NCBI GenBank assembly: GCA_014773175.1
Contig: VXCM01002787.1
Location: forward strand, 124,001-188,000
Source: Lucifuga dentata
Taxonomy: Eukaryota > Chordata > Actinopteri > Ophidiiformes > Bythitidae
DNA: 64,000 nucleotides
Direction of reading: 5' to 3'
This document shows, in pieces, positions 24,509 to 38,469 of the stretch. The notes beneath the pieces were generated by a model. The model did no database searches. It saw only the letters and a program-made list of their open reading frames with translations, and was not told the DNA's origin. A program made the position numbers and the translations under genes. Each line of letters begins with the position of its first letter. The first letter of the stretch is position 1.

Positions 24509-25455
24509 TTTCAACATGGCTGCTTACACCATAAGCAGTAATTTATCTGTTTATTAATGAATAGTTAGAAGCATTTTCTTTAAATCAATCAGCATGCAGA
24601 CACAGTAACAGGCAACTGGCATAATTCTGAGTTATGATTTCCCAATTCCAAGGTACAACAAACACAGCATTTCTTCTTATCCAGCAAACAATGATGTAAT
24701 AATATTTCCCAAGAACGTGCAAAGCTATAGAGCTGAACAATAAACTTAAATACACTGTTAGGAAGTGAGGGGTCATGAGAAAGAATTGAGTAAATGTCTT
24801 CAGCCTGGCTGAAGAGTTAAATGTTAGGAGTCAAACTGGGTCACGGGCCTTATTGCTGCTGACTCTCAAAGTGTCAAGAGTGCAAAAGTGTTTCCATAAG
24901 CCTGAATTCCTGCATAGTGAAACTGAATTTCTTGGCTGAGAAAACAGGAAAAAACTTCTAAGCCTGGACACCTAGAAGTAACACACACACACACAAACCA
25001 GTGCCACGGCTCTTATTTTCAGAAAATAAAGCCTGATTATCCCTGTCCTCTCTCTCACCCTCCATAATGAATGACAAGAACAAAGTCTTTGCTGCTATTA
25101 GAATGGCTAACATTTATGTTGCACTTCCTAGAATTAAACTGGCTTCAATACTATAGTAAATATCCAACAATTTATAATTTATTAAGAATGTCTTTTAGGT
25201 TGAAGCCTACTGTAGACTGCAGTATGATGAATACATAACCAGGCCGGCTCAGTTCAGCTGATTCCAGTTTGGATAAGTGTGTATGCAGCAAAAATAAGAT
25301 GAGCACGGTGAGCGACATGTGTGACCTCTTCCTCATTCTCACCATCGCTAAACACCATCACAATCCACTAAAGGGCCAGCATAGAGACAGTGATGTTAAC
25401 CTCTAGAACATTAACTCCCTGGTCATTGCCCTCCCCAGGGTAAAGGTCAAAGGTC

Positions 25456-25486
<31 letters not shown>

Positions 25487-25564
25487 TGTGTGTGTATGTG
25501 TGTGTGTGTGTGTAGACTGACATCAGTGCTGGCAAATCACCCAAATTACGGTCAAACTCACTTC

Positions 25565-26154
25565 ATAAGGCTCATACCGGCGATCGTGCATGTTTGAGCC
25601 CAATATATGCAATCCATATACACAACCATTTCCCAACATATGCTACTTTATCAGTAAATTTCGTAATTGTTTTTCCTACCTTCCAGATTGCCATTGGTTT
25701 CAGTTCATTCCAGTATGCTAATAAAATCAATTCGTAGAGATTTGAAACACATTTGAGATAAATAATTCATCACAGTGAATAAGATGTCTATTGTGTTTTT
25801 TTTTGCTGAAGTAACTTTATTTAACCAGTCCAACACTGAGCTGCATGGAAGATGATTTATTTCTCTGCCAGGAAATATAGTGCCAGAAGAGTATGGCTTT
25901 CACCGAGAAATTAAAATGACTATGCCTTCTACAATTGTTTAAAAATGTCAAAAGGCAAAAAAAAAAAAATTTAATTTTAAGGTGGGTGTATCACCTGAAT
26001 ATTTGATTTTGAAAAATTAGTGGACTTGAAAAAATAACAGGAAAACTAATACGGTTTTATGTTTTGGATATTGGTTGTCATAATATGGTATAATATGTAT
26101 GTGGATTGTATATGCTGGGCTCAAACATGCACGATCGTTGGTATGGTCCTTTAA
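25565..26154 (-). mobile_element. TTAA-family MITE, subfamily B
   Basis: Right end GGTATGGTCCTTTAA intact; left end degraded (ATAAGGCTCATACCGG). The core is in reverse orientation with subfamily-B signatures: AACTTTATTTAACCAGTCC, GAGCTGCATGGAAG and GATCGTGCATGTTTGAGCCC. It is more diverged than the A copies, so older. Confidence 0.75.
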
Positions 26155-26959
26155 GTCCTCAACCTAAAACTGCCCCTTTAATTGGTCAATCATGAGTACA
26201 ACAACAACAAACACATGCTGTTTGAGGGAATTAGAGCTAAAGAAGAGGAGGAGGAGAAGCAAAGGAGGAAGAGGGGTAAGAGCTGTCACAGTGGATGGCA
26301 CAGAGAAGCCCTGCATGAATGAATGGTGGGAATGGAAGAAGGGGATGGACTAAGGGAGTGAAGGAGGGAGAAAGAGCGAGAGATTTATGACTTGAGAAAG
26401 TCTATGAGAAAAGCGGAGTTTCATCCAAACTCTTGGTTTTGGGGCTTTAGCTAACTACAGGTTAATGAGCAGGAGAGGGAAGGACAGAGAAAAGACAGAG
26501 AAAGAAAGGGAGGAATAAAGAGCAAATCTGAGATAAATGAGTGGAAAAAAGAATCATTACAATTTAACTGAGAAAAATTGAAAACTGGAAAGATAGGGAA
26601 AGGAGTGTGTGGGAAGGTTATGTTATGTTGGTGCTAAGGAATATAAAAGGTTGGATAAGAAGAGATGGAGATTAAAAAAAAAAACAGACTGACAGTATGT
26701 AATAGTGTCTCACTCACTGTACTGGTCCAGAGAATGAATGAGTGATGGTATAAAGGAGGTGTGTTTGTGAGGGCTAGGAGGAAAAGAGCAGGACATCTAT
26801 AGGGTCGTGAGAGAGAAAGAAGAAAAAGAGACGAAGATGAAGAAGAAAAAAAACACTTAGACGATGAGGTCAGCGGATGGGAAAAGATGGAGGCAGAGAG
26901 AGGAAGACAAAAAGTGAGGGAATAAAAGGCAAAAGGGTAAAGAATGTGAAGAGTGTGTA

Positions 26960-27240
26960 CACAAATACGGGGGACCCTAATGCATAACCACGGTAACTGG
27001 GCTCTTAATTTTAACCCCAGCTGTTTTCATTACCGTGGCAACCTCTCAATTAGCAACCCCCCGGCCTCCTCCGGTCCTCTGGCCTTTTATTGGGGCACTT
27101 GACCTGACCTCTTGAAAAAGCTGTAATTATCAGGCTGTCAGGGGCGTCCACCACAATGCCTGAGAAATGGCGAAGTTCTCTGCACCATGACGTCAATGTT
27201 TACATTCAGTCTGGTAACGGCCTCAGCAGCGGAGGCCTCT
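26960..27240. promoter_or_regulatory. candidate conserved non-coding element
   Basis: A ~280-base block of balanced composition, free of recognisable repeats, between a purine-rich tract and a poly-T tract. It contains a half X-box (CCACGGTAAC, 26988-26997), an X-box with one mismatch (ATTACCGTGGCAAC, 27029-27042), AT-rich homeobox-like TTAATTTTAA and CAATTAG, and a perfect CRE (27188). Enhancer function is a hypothesis from motif density and sequence complexity. Confidence 0.35.
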
Positions 27241-27649
27241 TCTTTTTTTTTTTTTNTTTTTTTTTTTTCTTTTTTTTTACCTGCCATCTCAATGCTACAC
27301 ATGATCACATGATCTACTAAAGCTTATCTGTCAATGCAAGAGAGATTTCTGTAGCGTAATACATTTACAAGTGTCTACTAAATGTAAATGGTTTTGTTTG
27401 TGTGCCGGCGTGTATAATTGGACGTCACAATCCATATTCCCCTCACATTAAAGAGCTACATCTGTAGCAGCAGGTCTCTCATTTGTTTCCATTTATCGTC
27501 CTGATGGGTTTGGTGGTAAAACTGTCTCGGGAGCAGCTTGTTAAATACATCAAGTAGTCTGGATGAACATCAATAAAACCGAGTAAGAAGAAGAACTTCC
27601 TGTCGGTAATGTTTTATGGCCAAGACTATATGGCTATGTGTTTGTATTT

Positions 27650-27652
<3 letters not shown>

Positions 27653-27703
<51 letters not shown>
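27653..27703. repeat. (GT)n microsatellite
   Basis: About 25 uninterrupted GT units. Confidence 0.95.
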
Positions 27704-27704
<1 letters not shown>

Positions 27705-29250
27705 AAAGCACAGATAATATGCTACACAGATAAGTGTGGAATTCTGACTATTTTGCAGTCATTGGAGCTGTCAGTAAGTTAGCGAATGCTTATCTGTACA
27801 TACTGTGTGTGTGTGAGAGACAGTGGTCTATTGTGTGTGAGGTTTCTCAGTCATGAAAATGCTGGGGGGGCGTGCCGGCCACCTAGCTTGACCATCAAAC
27901 AAGACCATCAGAAAAAGACACTAGCCTGTTATTCATTCTCGTTAATGGCTTTGTGCTTCTTTGCTGCCTCCCCGCAAAGACCTTTTCATCATTTCACACT
28001 CCATAAACACACACACACACACACATTCACACCAACTGGGGCTCTTTTGACTGTGTGGCAGATCAGGAAATGAATGAACACATCTCAGTGTGCTTGGAGG
28101 CAGCAAAAGAAATCTGAATTGCATCCGACAGGCACAGCAAAGAGGAAAGTGATCAATGGCAGTGTTAATTGCTTCCCACTGGCCAGGTTCATTAGGAAAT
28201 CAGGTACAGTTAAGAAAGACTCATCCCCATTACAGCAAGGGACATAATCCTCTTTTAACAAGCTCAAAGGGAGAAAGGTTAGGAGAAGAGGGGAAAAGAG
28301 AGGGATATGGTGAGAGAGGAAAGGTGAGAGGTAAAGGAGGAAATGACCAGAGGACAGGAGACATATGATTGTACATGGGAAAATTGCAAATCAAAGTTTC
28401 AACCAACTGAGCCAAGAAAAAAAAGAGACAAATAGAAACTCTGAATACTGAATGTGCAACGTAAAAGTTATCAGAATGAAATCAGATGAACAAAAAGAGA
28501 AAATAGTGAGAAAGATAAAAGTGATGCAGAAAGAAAAATAGACAAAAAGTAGCAATAAAGAGAAGAAAATGAATCTACCTCCACTCACAAAACACACACA
28601 GTCTGTGCTAATGGACCTATATTCACACAAACACAATCCTAAACAAAAACTTGCTCCGTACCCCTACCTTATAGATGCAGACTATGTCAACTGTGTGTGG
28701 TTAAAGCCAAATCCAACAAATCATAAACAAACACCTAAACTAAGATTAAGAGAAATTCCATCACCTATTTCCAGCCATGCTCCTTACACTTCAGAGGCAC
28801 TGAAAATAAGTCAAAGAAAAACCATTTCTATCTTGAAAATAAACCAGAAGGTCAAAGCAAAGATGTTTTAAATTCTTACAGCTGGAAAATAAGAACAACA
28901 TCACAAGATAAACCAAGGCCATTTTTTTTTTCCCTTCTGTGTCTCACACAAACACAAACATCTCCTCTACATCTTTTTTCTTTCAAAGCTGACAGTGTGT
29001 AAATTGTGGACTTGAAAGCAGCCGTGACGGCGTCACGCTGAGATAACACTACGTTTCCCACACTGCCCTTTGTCTCCAGGAAGTGGAGCCAGCTGAGCTC
29101 TTCAAGGTGGAGCCTGCAGGCCCTGCTGGAGTCTGAGGACAACAGGAAGTAAAGAGGAAGAAGAAGAAGAGGGGAGATGATGCATCTCCTTCCCTTGTAG
29201 CTTCTTCTGGCTGAGACAGCAGGATAGTACAGCTGAGACAAACACAATAG

Positions 29251-29281
<31 letters not shown>

Positions 29282-29548
29282 TATAGATATATTTTAAAGT
29301 GGCCATATGAATTATGGGCCTCTGCACCATCTACATCTGCAAACAATGTGTTCACAATGTGCAATTTTATTTAGGATATTTTAATGTATTATATCAAGAA
29401 GTGTAAAGAATATTTAACGATCCCCAACATTTTTAAACTCAGTAAGTAATTTATGGTCTACATGTGGCTCCTGCTCCTATATCTACCTTAAAAGAAATTT
29501 TCATCTTCAGTATTGTGGAAAAGAAATAACTTCCAGAGATGAAAGTTT

Positions 29549-30213
29549 TTAAAGGACCATACCACACATTTTACATGTTTGAGCCTAATATATTCAATTT
29601 TCATACATGTAACGTTACTGACAATCATTTCCCAAAGTNCATTTTACATGTTTGAGCCTAATATATTCAATTTTCATACATGTAACGTTACTGACAATCA
29701 TTTCCTGAAGTATAAAACCATATTTCAGCTTTCCTGATGTTTTGCAAAATCTCTTAATCTTTCAAAATCAAATATTCAAGCGATGCACCCACCTTAAAAA
29801 TCGATGTTTCGCCTGCTAATAGTTACGTAAAATTATGAAGTCACGGTTGTTTAAATTTTTCAATAAACGCAGGTCTTCTTTTGGGGCTATATTCCCCAGT
29901 GGAGACATGCATTCACTCCACATTTTTTATTGCACTTAAACGCTAAAATTACTTAACTTCGAAAAACAAACTTGAATACATGTGTTGTTCGCAATGAAGG
30001 AATACCTATCCCAAGAATGTTTCAAGAATCAACAAGTTGATTTCAATAGCGTACCAGAATGAACTGAAACCAATGGCAGTCCTGGAAGGTAGGAAAAATA
30101 TTTTTAGTTCACCGTTCCAGTAGTATGGTTTGGGAAATGACTGTCAGTACCTTACGTGTATAAAAATTTAATATATTAGGCTCAAACATAAAATGGATGG
30201 TATAGTCCTTTAA
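29549..30213 (+). mobile_element. TTAA-family MITE, subfamily A, copy 4 (contains N duplication)
   Basis: Ends TTTTTAAAGGACCATACC and TATAGTCCTTTAA. The left inverted repeat appears twice (29569-29638 and 29640-29709) around N 29639. The copies differ at two bases near the end. Without this duplication the element would be about 594 bp, like its relatives. Confidence 0.85.
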
Positions 30214-30690
30214 ACTATAATTCTATCTGAGTTGTTTTCTTTACAGGCCTTGGTGTCTGTTTGAATGATCCACATCACACTCACTGGACAAAGGGGACAT
30301 CCTATCATTATTTAATTTAATGGTAGTCAAAACATTTTTAGCCTTCAGCTCTTCACTGGTTGATTTAGGCAGAGAATCTCAACTCAACCGAGCCCATCCA
30401 ACTAAAAATAAACCCTCATCTACTCTGCCTCTCCTTTCCTGTTCCAGAAGTTATAAATCATTAACGTGACAAACTGTTTTGACAAGCAAGAGTGATTCTT
30501 ATCGAGCAGTTCGATGACTGTGAGCCTGAGGAAAAGATCGCAACAAACAACATGTCCTATGTCCCAAAATAATTTCATGTCGTGATGAGGATAAACTTTT
30601 TAGGTAACAGAAAGTCTAGCACAGCATTGACTAGTATATTTTTAAAAAGTGTATTTCAAACAGGACAGATGAAGGTACTAGCTAAGAGAT

Positions 30691-30940
30691 TTAAAGGAGC
30701 AGACCGGTGATTTTGCATGTTTGAGTCCAATATATACAACCAGCATACACATTACATTACTGGCAACTACGTTCCAAAAACCGAATTTTAGTTTTTGTGT
30801 TAATTTGCCAAATCCACCTGATGTTTCAAAATCAAATGTTCAGGTGATACACCCATCTTAAAATTCTGCTAACTCTTACGCACGATCACTTCAATTTCTC
30901 TGTAAAAGCAGTCTTCTGCTGGGACTAAGGTGCTGGAAAA
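30691..30940 (+). mobile_element. TTAA-family MITE, subfamily B, 3'-truncated
   Basis: Begins TTTAAAGGAGCAGACCGGTG and continues GCATGTTTGAGTCCAATATA, both B-type. Similarity stops near GTCTTCTGCTGGGACTAAGG, so the second half and right inverted repeat are missing. Confidence 0.75.
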
Positions 30941-32012
30941 GTAGGTTACGTCTCTTTAAATTTATCAACTTTACAACAGCTCTGTATCATTGTTAGATAT
31001 GAATATCAGCAAATTTTGATACCTCTGCTACCAAGTTTAAATTATAACACACAATCACAGACAGACACTCAGGTCATGGCATGGGAATCTGGGTTAAATT
31101 ATGAGCTTTATTAGCATTTTAACCTGGATGACTATTTCCCACATTATATTTCCTACAATATCATGTGGCTGTGATTCATACTGATCATGTTCCATCAATG
31201 CAACAGTCTGAACAGAGAAAGTCCTTCAATGAACCATGACGAGCTGAATGTAGGAACTTATCATCACAGTGATACGAGCCACATCAAATTAACCCAAAGT
31301 CCACTCATTCCTCTGAGCACAGGATCCCACGGAAACAAAATCACAAACAAAATTGATGTCAACAAAATACCTGCACACAAGAGAACGAATGAACTTTGCT
31401 GACGCCAGCAGCACGACGTTTCCCAACAGCATCTTTCTCAGGGAAGGAAAAGACATTTAAAGAGTTCTAATAAGATGATTTGGCAGGTTAGCAAGGTAAT
31501 GTAATTTCCATCCCTGATTACAACTGAGGTCATTTTCATTCCTTCGGTGTAACAATATGGACTAAGAGCTTGTGATGCTCAGGTCAGAGCCAAAACAGCA
31601 AAAATGTGACGCTAACAGAAACACAACAACCTCTAACTCTTGACCTTTACATCTCCATCATGGCTGAGAGCAGTTTCAAGCCTGAAGAAGATAAGTGGTT
31701 GGAAGTCAAGCTTAACATAGCACATAGCAGCATGCTGATTGGCTCTAACATGTATCCACAGACAGAGGAATTGAAAACAGTTACATGAAGCCTATTATAC
31801 TACTACTGTAAAAAAAAACAAAAAAAAAAAAANAAAAAAAAAAAAACAGAGAATTTCTAGCAGACAGACACAGGTTATCTCTACTTCTATATTTACATAC
31901 AGGCACTTATTGCTGTAATTCAAAGGGACCTGGAAGGTTTGGTACGTAATAAAAAAGTGCAACAGGAGATATTGCCAGTTAGGGTTAGTGTCACTAAAAA
32001 ATATGAAAACGC

Positions 32013-32603
32013 TTAAAGGACTATACTGCCACTTTCCATGTTTGAGCCTAATATATTCAATTTTCATACATGTTACGTTACTGACAATCATTTCCCAATG
32101 GATAAAACCATATTAAGCTTTTCTGGTATTTTGCAAAATCTTTCAATCTTTCAAAATCAAATATTCAAGCAATACACTCACCTTAAAAATCAATGTTTCG
32201 CCTGCTTAATAGTTACACAACCTTATGAATTCATGGTCGTTTATATTTTTCCATAAATGCAGGTCTTCTTTTGGGACTATATTCCCCAGTGGAGACATAC
32301 ATTCACTCTGCACTTTTTATTACACTTAAACGCTAAAATTATGTAACTTCTAAAAAAATCTGAATACACGTGTTGTTCACGATGATGGATTGCCTATCCC
32401 AAGGATGTTTCAAATATCAACAAGTGATTTTAATAGCGTATCAGAATGAACTGAAACCAATGGAGGCCTGGAAGGTAGGAAAAATAATTTTTAATTCACC
32501 GTTCCAGTAGTATGCTTTGGGAAATGATTGTCAGTAACGTTGCGTGTATGAAAAGTGAATATATTAGGCTCAAACATGCAAAATGGCCAGTATGGTCCTT
32601 TAA
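32013..32603 (+). mobile_element. TTAA-family MITE, subfamily A, copy 5
   Basis: Complete ends, CTTAAAGGACTATACTGCC and GGCCAGTATGGTCCTTTAA; plus-oriented core with no large indel. Confidence 0.87.
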
Positions 32604-33282
32604 ACAGGAATTTAAAAGAATAAACGACCATAACAGTTTCCTTTATACATCATTGACTTGAACCCATGCCCTGCCCACCCTTTCCGGGGAGATAACTTTT
32701 TGGTGCAAACAACACCCGAGCTGCGTGGACATCAGGGATACGTCTGGTTTGGTGGTTTGCTGCTTACAGATGGTTTGTGTGGCGTTCACGGAGCGGTGGA
32801 AAAATGCTATAAGGCACTGCTCTCTCACACTCTGTCATTTTCCACTGTGAAAGTATAAAGACTTCAGTGGGATAACAATGGAGTGTGTGTATCGTATGCT
32901 ACTGGAGTGCAGTAATTCAGCGGGAAGAACGCAATATGACACCACACACACACACACACAGATACAAATGTGTGACCTTCAGTGGATGTATATTGTCTAT
33001 TTTTGAATTTTTATTTTAAAAATTACTAAGAATTTAAGTGAAATTCTGAAAATTAACTGCGTTCTTGTTTTGCTCATGGGCACGCTGACCAGTTGGGCAT
33101 CTGGGAATCAAACCTGTGAGTCTCTTGAACCACAAGACCATTGTGCTCCTCCATTCCTCGCTCCCTCCTTTTCATTTAACCATTTTGTTCTGGTCCTTGT
33201 TCCTTGCCCACGCACTGCAATCACAGCTGCACTGTCACAGCACTCACACACAATACCTTTTACCACCAGCACCTCACACTCA

Positions 33283-33284
<2 letters not shown>

Positions 33285-33322
<38 letters not shown>
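33285..33322. repeat. (CA)n microsatellite
   Basis: About 19 CA units. Confidence 0.95.
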
Positions 33323-33326
<4 letters not shown>

Positions 33327-34672
33327 ATACACACCAACGCATATGAATGGTAATTACGTGCACACTCTGCTCGATCTGGCATGATTATAGGCCTGCCTGA
33401 GAGGCGAGAGGGTCGCAGTTACAGAGTCAGAGCATCGGGGTGGTGCAGAGGGAGGGGGCGGGTGGATGCACTGACAGCAATAAAGTCTGAACAAAATGAT
33501 TCAGCCACAACCACATGTGGATGGAATCAAACAGTCTCAACTTTCAATTTGTTCATGTGTCTGGTGAAGCATTTAAGAGCACATAAAATTAAATAATGTG
33601 AACCGTATCAGAGGCTATGACGAATCAAAGCATAATCTAACCTATGGAGGGCGCTAAAGTCCTAACAACCGCGTTCGTGGGGGCTGTCTACCCTTTAGCC
33701 CTGTTTTTGCCAACCATGTCTGCCACATCGAGGCCACGGTGGGGCCGCACCCAGCTGGCATGATGCTGATACGCACAAGAGAACACTTATCATATGTAGC
33801 ACATCTGGGTAAGTGGTACTGGAAACACGCCAGAGTGTGTTTGTGTGTATGTGTGTGTGTTTCATTCAGTAGTTGGAGGCACAATCCATCAACTGACAGA
33901 AATGAGTTCAAGCCATGTTGATAAGCACCCCGCTGAAGTGCCTCAGAGTAAAACGTAGGGTTAAAAACTTTGACGTTATTATTCTTTATAACGGCTATCA
34001 CACAATTCCAACAGATGAGCATCATTTCCAAGGAACCACGTGAAACCATGAAGACCTCTAGTGAGAGAGGTCATCACAAGATATGATAAAAACACCAGCC
34101 AGAAACCGAGGTAATTTTTTGCTGGAGCTGAAAAGCATTTTTGGTTGCGCAGTTTTATCCATTTGACACATGCTCTATGCATATCCTCCTTTTATCTTCC
34201 AAAGTAATCATTTTGTTCAGCTTTGACAAAAATTCCATTTAAAAAAAATATACCTGTTGATTCCATTCAGATAAATTTGTCAATTTTGTATTCAGATAAT
34301 ATCTACTAGAGATCACTTTAACAGAGTTATCAAGTGTGTATAATGGCTATTATTGGATGACTGGGTATATTACTGGCAGATGTGTAGCACTAATTCACAT
34401 AAGAAGGAGTGATGCTTTAGAGCCATAATAATTCTGTCTGATCTCCCGTGTGATCATTACATACAGCTTTACTGTAAATGTCACGCTCTGTCACTGTGTT
34501 TGATGGTGGAGTCATACATAGTGTATATGACCATAAACATCTTGATGACATATAATGCTCAACATCAGGATCTGACAGCACTTTGATGCCATCTCGTTAT
34601 GTCAGGCCAGGACGGCTCTCTGACGTTAGCAACACTGAGCCACACACTGACTTCATAAAGATTTTCCTAAAG

Positions 34673-35204
34673 CAGGGGTACTCAAATACACATCTTAAAG
34701 GTCCACAAAGAAAATTTTCAATAAGACAAAGGTTGTTTAGGCACATCAGTGTGGTGCTCGTTGGAGGGAGGATGAACGCATATTTTTTAATCCATTCCTC
34801 TTTGAATTGCCGATTTGCACTGTCGACTTTTCTTTTACTGGCCACCTTTGAACATGCCATTTTAGATTGATTCACATTTGAAATCTAGGCTACTAGTTAA
34901 CTGCTGGCGAAACTAGCTGTGCTGCCAACTCTCAATGAGTCCACCGTGTCAACCCATCATTGTCAAGGAAATGACAGGACGCTGAATGTGATTACACAAA
35001 CCAAAGCAGAGCAGACATTCTCACACAGACAGTGGAGCAGTTAGACATTCAAAACGCTACTTACAGTGGAGAAAGCAGCGGATTTTGACTTGTTGCATCA
35101 CAGCGATGTCTCGCAGATAATACTAATAATACATATAAAAGTTTAATTTGCTCAGAGTCAGGAGACAGTTGTGGTTCGGTCTGAATCCAGACCGGAGTCT
35201 GGAC
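34673..35204 (+). mobile_element. hAT-like non-autonomous element remnant
   Basis: Starts CAGGGGTACTCAAATACA followed by CTTAAAGGTCC, the usual left terminus of fish hAT elements (CAGGGGT...CTCAA). Near 35173 it has GGTTCGGTCTGAATCCAG-ACCG, resembling the stretch just before the right terminus. The final inverted CCCCTG end is absent. No transposase ORF is visible. Family assignment is from memory of terminal motifs. Confidence 0.45.
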
Positions 35205-36276
35205 AACACAAACTGTGCCATTCTGCAGTACTGCTTAAATATGCCATCACCAATCTGCAAATGGTGAAATGTTGCATTGATTCAGAGGGATAAAAATGGT
35301 ATTTTAGTTGCATGTTGTGAGCAATATCATTTCCACTATCATTAGTCTCTATTGGCTAAGATGAAGATTAGATTAGCTCTAATTAGATTAATGGTTTTGT
35401 CCACTAAGTTTGGCAACCAAGCAAGTCGCACATTAAGGTCCAGTCATTTATGTAACCTGAGCAACAGGCTTGAAGTTCAGATGTGTAATGTGTCTGCTCG
35501 TGACATAAAACAATCTATTACAACTGTTAGTTTGTTAAGTGAGTGTTGTTAAAGTGAAGGGATCTGTGTTTACAGGCTTGTAGAGCTAAAGGCAGAGAAA
35601 AGTACAGACTCAGACCAAAGGGTGATTGGTCTGTTTTCTCAGGTTTAGAATGTAAGCACTTTGTTAGAAAAATGTTTTAATCTGAATAAGCTGACTTGAC
35701 TTTCAGCTCATGTCAGAGGTCACAGCTTTACACATTTGATCACCTGATTCAGCTTTAACCTGATTTTAGAATTATGGTACAAACCTGCTACTCTTTTTTC
35801 ATTGCAGCCTATAGCTAGCTTTATATTGGCAACTTTCAATAATACAGTTTCAACTTTTTAGCTTTTTTTTTCTACAAATGTTACAACAGTACAGAAGAGT
35901 GTCATCCAAAAAGATATTTCCACCATTTTCAAGCCCCTAACAAAATTAATTTAATCATCATCTCAATATATACTAATACTTTAGAGTAACATTTCTATAG
36001 GGTTGGACCTTAAAATAAGTTAAAGGCGCACCCTGAGTCAAACTTTATGGACAATTAAAGACTTATCCTCAGAGCTCCAATAATTATGCCTGACCACAAA
36101 ACCTAAAATCCTTGAAAGTCAGTCAACAACAACAGATTACCCAATGGCTTTCAAATGCTGATGCAGTCAAAGACTCAGTTATTTTCTAGACATTTTGGAA
36201 CCTCTGTTAGGGCTCAAGGGTTTCATCTCCAGAGTCTAATCAAGACATTTATTGCAACTGAAGCATTAAAATCAAT

Positions 36277-36313
<37 letters not shown>
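36277..36313. repeat. (GAT)n trinucleotide repeat
   Basis: About 12 uninterrupted GAT/ATG units. Confidence 0.95.
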
Positions 36314-36314
<1 letters not shown>

Positions 36315-36612
36315 TATCCACACTCACCACTGGGTTCTTTCAGTACGTAAGAGCAGTCACATTTGAGTGTTTTTATGCCTATTTAAGGTGTTGTGGTTTT
36401 GCAGGCGCTGTAACAGAGACGGAAGTAAAAAAATAAAAATAATGGAGCCCAGACAGACCAAGTCTATTTTGGCAGCTAATTTGGGCAGACGGTGGGAATT
36501 GGCTCATTTACATCTTACATGAAATATGCAAGAGATTTTGAGGTTAATGCTGTCAGCCTTGGAGCAAGGTGGCAGACAAGGTGAAGAGGTGTGGAGAATG
36601 CTGTATTAAAGA

Positions 36613-36651
<39 letters not shown>

Positions 36652-36802
36652 TGTCTACATGAATACTGGTGTGCAAAAGGTTCATGTTGTTGTGTAACAG
36701 CGTAGGTGTGTCGTGGAATCGCCTGTATCTTAGCAGCATTAGCCTGGTGGATTAAAGTGTCAGTGGGGAAGTCATGGCTATCTGTTCCAGACACAATACA
36801 CA

Positions 36803-36835
<33 letters not shown>

Positions 36836-37901
36836 TCTTAGGCTTCATTTAGCTGCTTTTCCCGAAACATGCTTGCTCATCAGCCAGCTGTCCCACTCTG
36901 CTTGACAGCTGGACCTTCTTGCAACACCATCTAAAGAAGATAATTAACCTAAACACATTGCACTAACCTAATGCTCAAACTGTTCTAACCCTTGTCCCTT
37001 CCCTAGAAACACAAACACACACACATACACACACCCAGGCAGCTCCAGCAAAGCACCACTTCAGTGTGATCACATTCAAATGTGTGAAAAAATAATCATG
37101 ACAACTGTTTCCAATTTATGATTTTGAAATGTAAGATGTTAAAATGTTTCACATTGAGGCAAATAATGGGATGAATTCTGTTCGGAGTATCTATAATCCA
37201 TACATTCATCTCTCAAGTCAATTATCCAATACAAAACAACCTTTTTCCCATGATGGTGCTGACGAAAGACAAACTCATGACAGAGGAAAAACAAAAGAGC
37301 TAATGTCAGATTTATAGCACAGCTAGCTCAAAAACCTTTCATATGACTGGATTATTATAAACTGAGCCATACAAGGCAGGGGTCACATACGGAAGCTCTT
37401 TGTTTTTCCCGTTTTCACTGCCTGGGAGACATTTGTGCGAGCCGACTGCCGGGCTTCTGAAACAAAGACCTCCTGTATGTGATAACGGTGATGGGTGAGA
37501 GTTTGGGCCATTCCATCTCCAACACATGGAAGACACAGGATAGTATCTCCTGTCGAATCAGAAGCCGACGACCCAGCTGCCTTGCCACAAAATGTGACTG
37601 CAAAGAATAAGGTGCTTTGATTGGCCAAGAGGTTTCCACACAGGGTATGTTTTGCTGTGTTATTTTAGAAGAAAGGGAAGGATGAATGATTCATGGCTGG
37701 GAGCTGTCACAGTGGCCAAAAATGGAGGGGAGAACACCGAGTTAAATGGATAATATGAGTAAATAATGAACACTCACACACATCCCTAATGTATGATTCA
37801 CTCCCTCACACACACACGTTCTTCCACATTCATAAAGCAAATGCAATGGACACAAATAAAGAAGCATACAACAAGGAACTATGAATAAAGTGACTGCATT
37901 T

Positions 37902-38469
37902 TTAAAGGACCATACCACCCATTTTGCATGTTTGAACCTAATATATTCAATTTTCATACATGTAACATTACTGACAATCATTTCCTGAAGGATAAAACCG
38001 TATTTCAGCTTTCCTTATATTTTGCAAAATATCTTAATCTTTCAAAATCAAATATTCAAGTGATACACCCACCTTAAAAATTCATGTTTCTCCTGCTAAT
38101 AGTTACACAGCCTTANGAATTTTTCAATAAACACAGGTCTTCTTTTGGGACTATATTCCCCAGTGGAGACATATATTCACTCCAAGCTTTTTAACGCTAA
38201 AATTACAAAACTTCGAAAAAACCTGAATACACGTCTTGTTCGTGATGATGGATTACCTATCCCGTGAACATTTCAAGTATCAAAAAGTTGATTTCAATAG
38301 CATACCAGAATGAACTGAAACCAGTAGCAGTCTGGAAGATAGGAAAAAAAAATTGTTTTAATTCATCATTCCAGTACTATGCTTTGTGAAATGATTGTCA
38401 GTAACGTTACCTGTATGAAAATTGAATATATTAGTCTCAAACACGCATAACGGGTGGTATGTCCTTTAA
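37902..38469 (+). mobile_element. TTAA-family MITE, subfamily A, copy 6
   Basis: Ends TTTTTAAAGGACCATACC and GGTGGTATGTCCTTTAA. A single N at 38116 marks loss of about 20 bases between CAGCCTTA and GAATTTTTCAATAAACAC relative to sister copies. Confidence 0.85.

Larger units (their letters stand above)
18003..29548 (-). other. macf1: macf1 5' intronic/flanking region
   Basis: No coding exon recognised apart from one weak micro-exon candidate at 22730-22748 (see findings). Contents: GT runs (18451-18480, 18852-18906, 25457-25514, 27653-27703), TC run (21022-21068), poly-A around N 23179, teleost repeat (23625-23751), transposon copies at 19439 and 25565, CREs at 24501 and 27188, and a possible conserved element at 26960-27240. 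Purine-rich GA sequence fills 26230-26940 and 28260-28560, and poly-T surrounds N 27256. Confidence 0.6.

Noticed and set aside
24124..24534. 136-codon plus-strand ORF
   Set aside because: Composition is uneven, it includes an ACAC-encoded Thr/His stretch, and I recognise no family motif.
29092..29160. Plus-strand CTCCAG acceptor followed by a short open frame ending in TAA
   Set aside because: No upstream exon, conserved peptide or polyadenylation context found on the plus strand.
28876..29364. 162-codon minus-strand ORF
   Set aside because: It includes a poly-Phe run from a poly-A tract, has no domain-like pattern, and shows no splice or start context; a chance frame.
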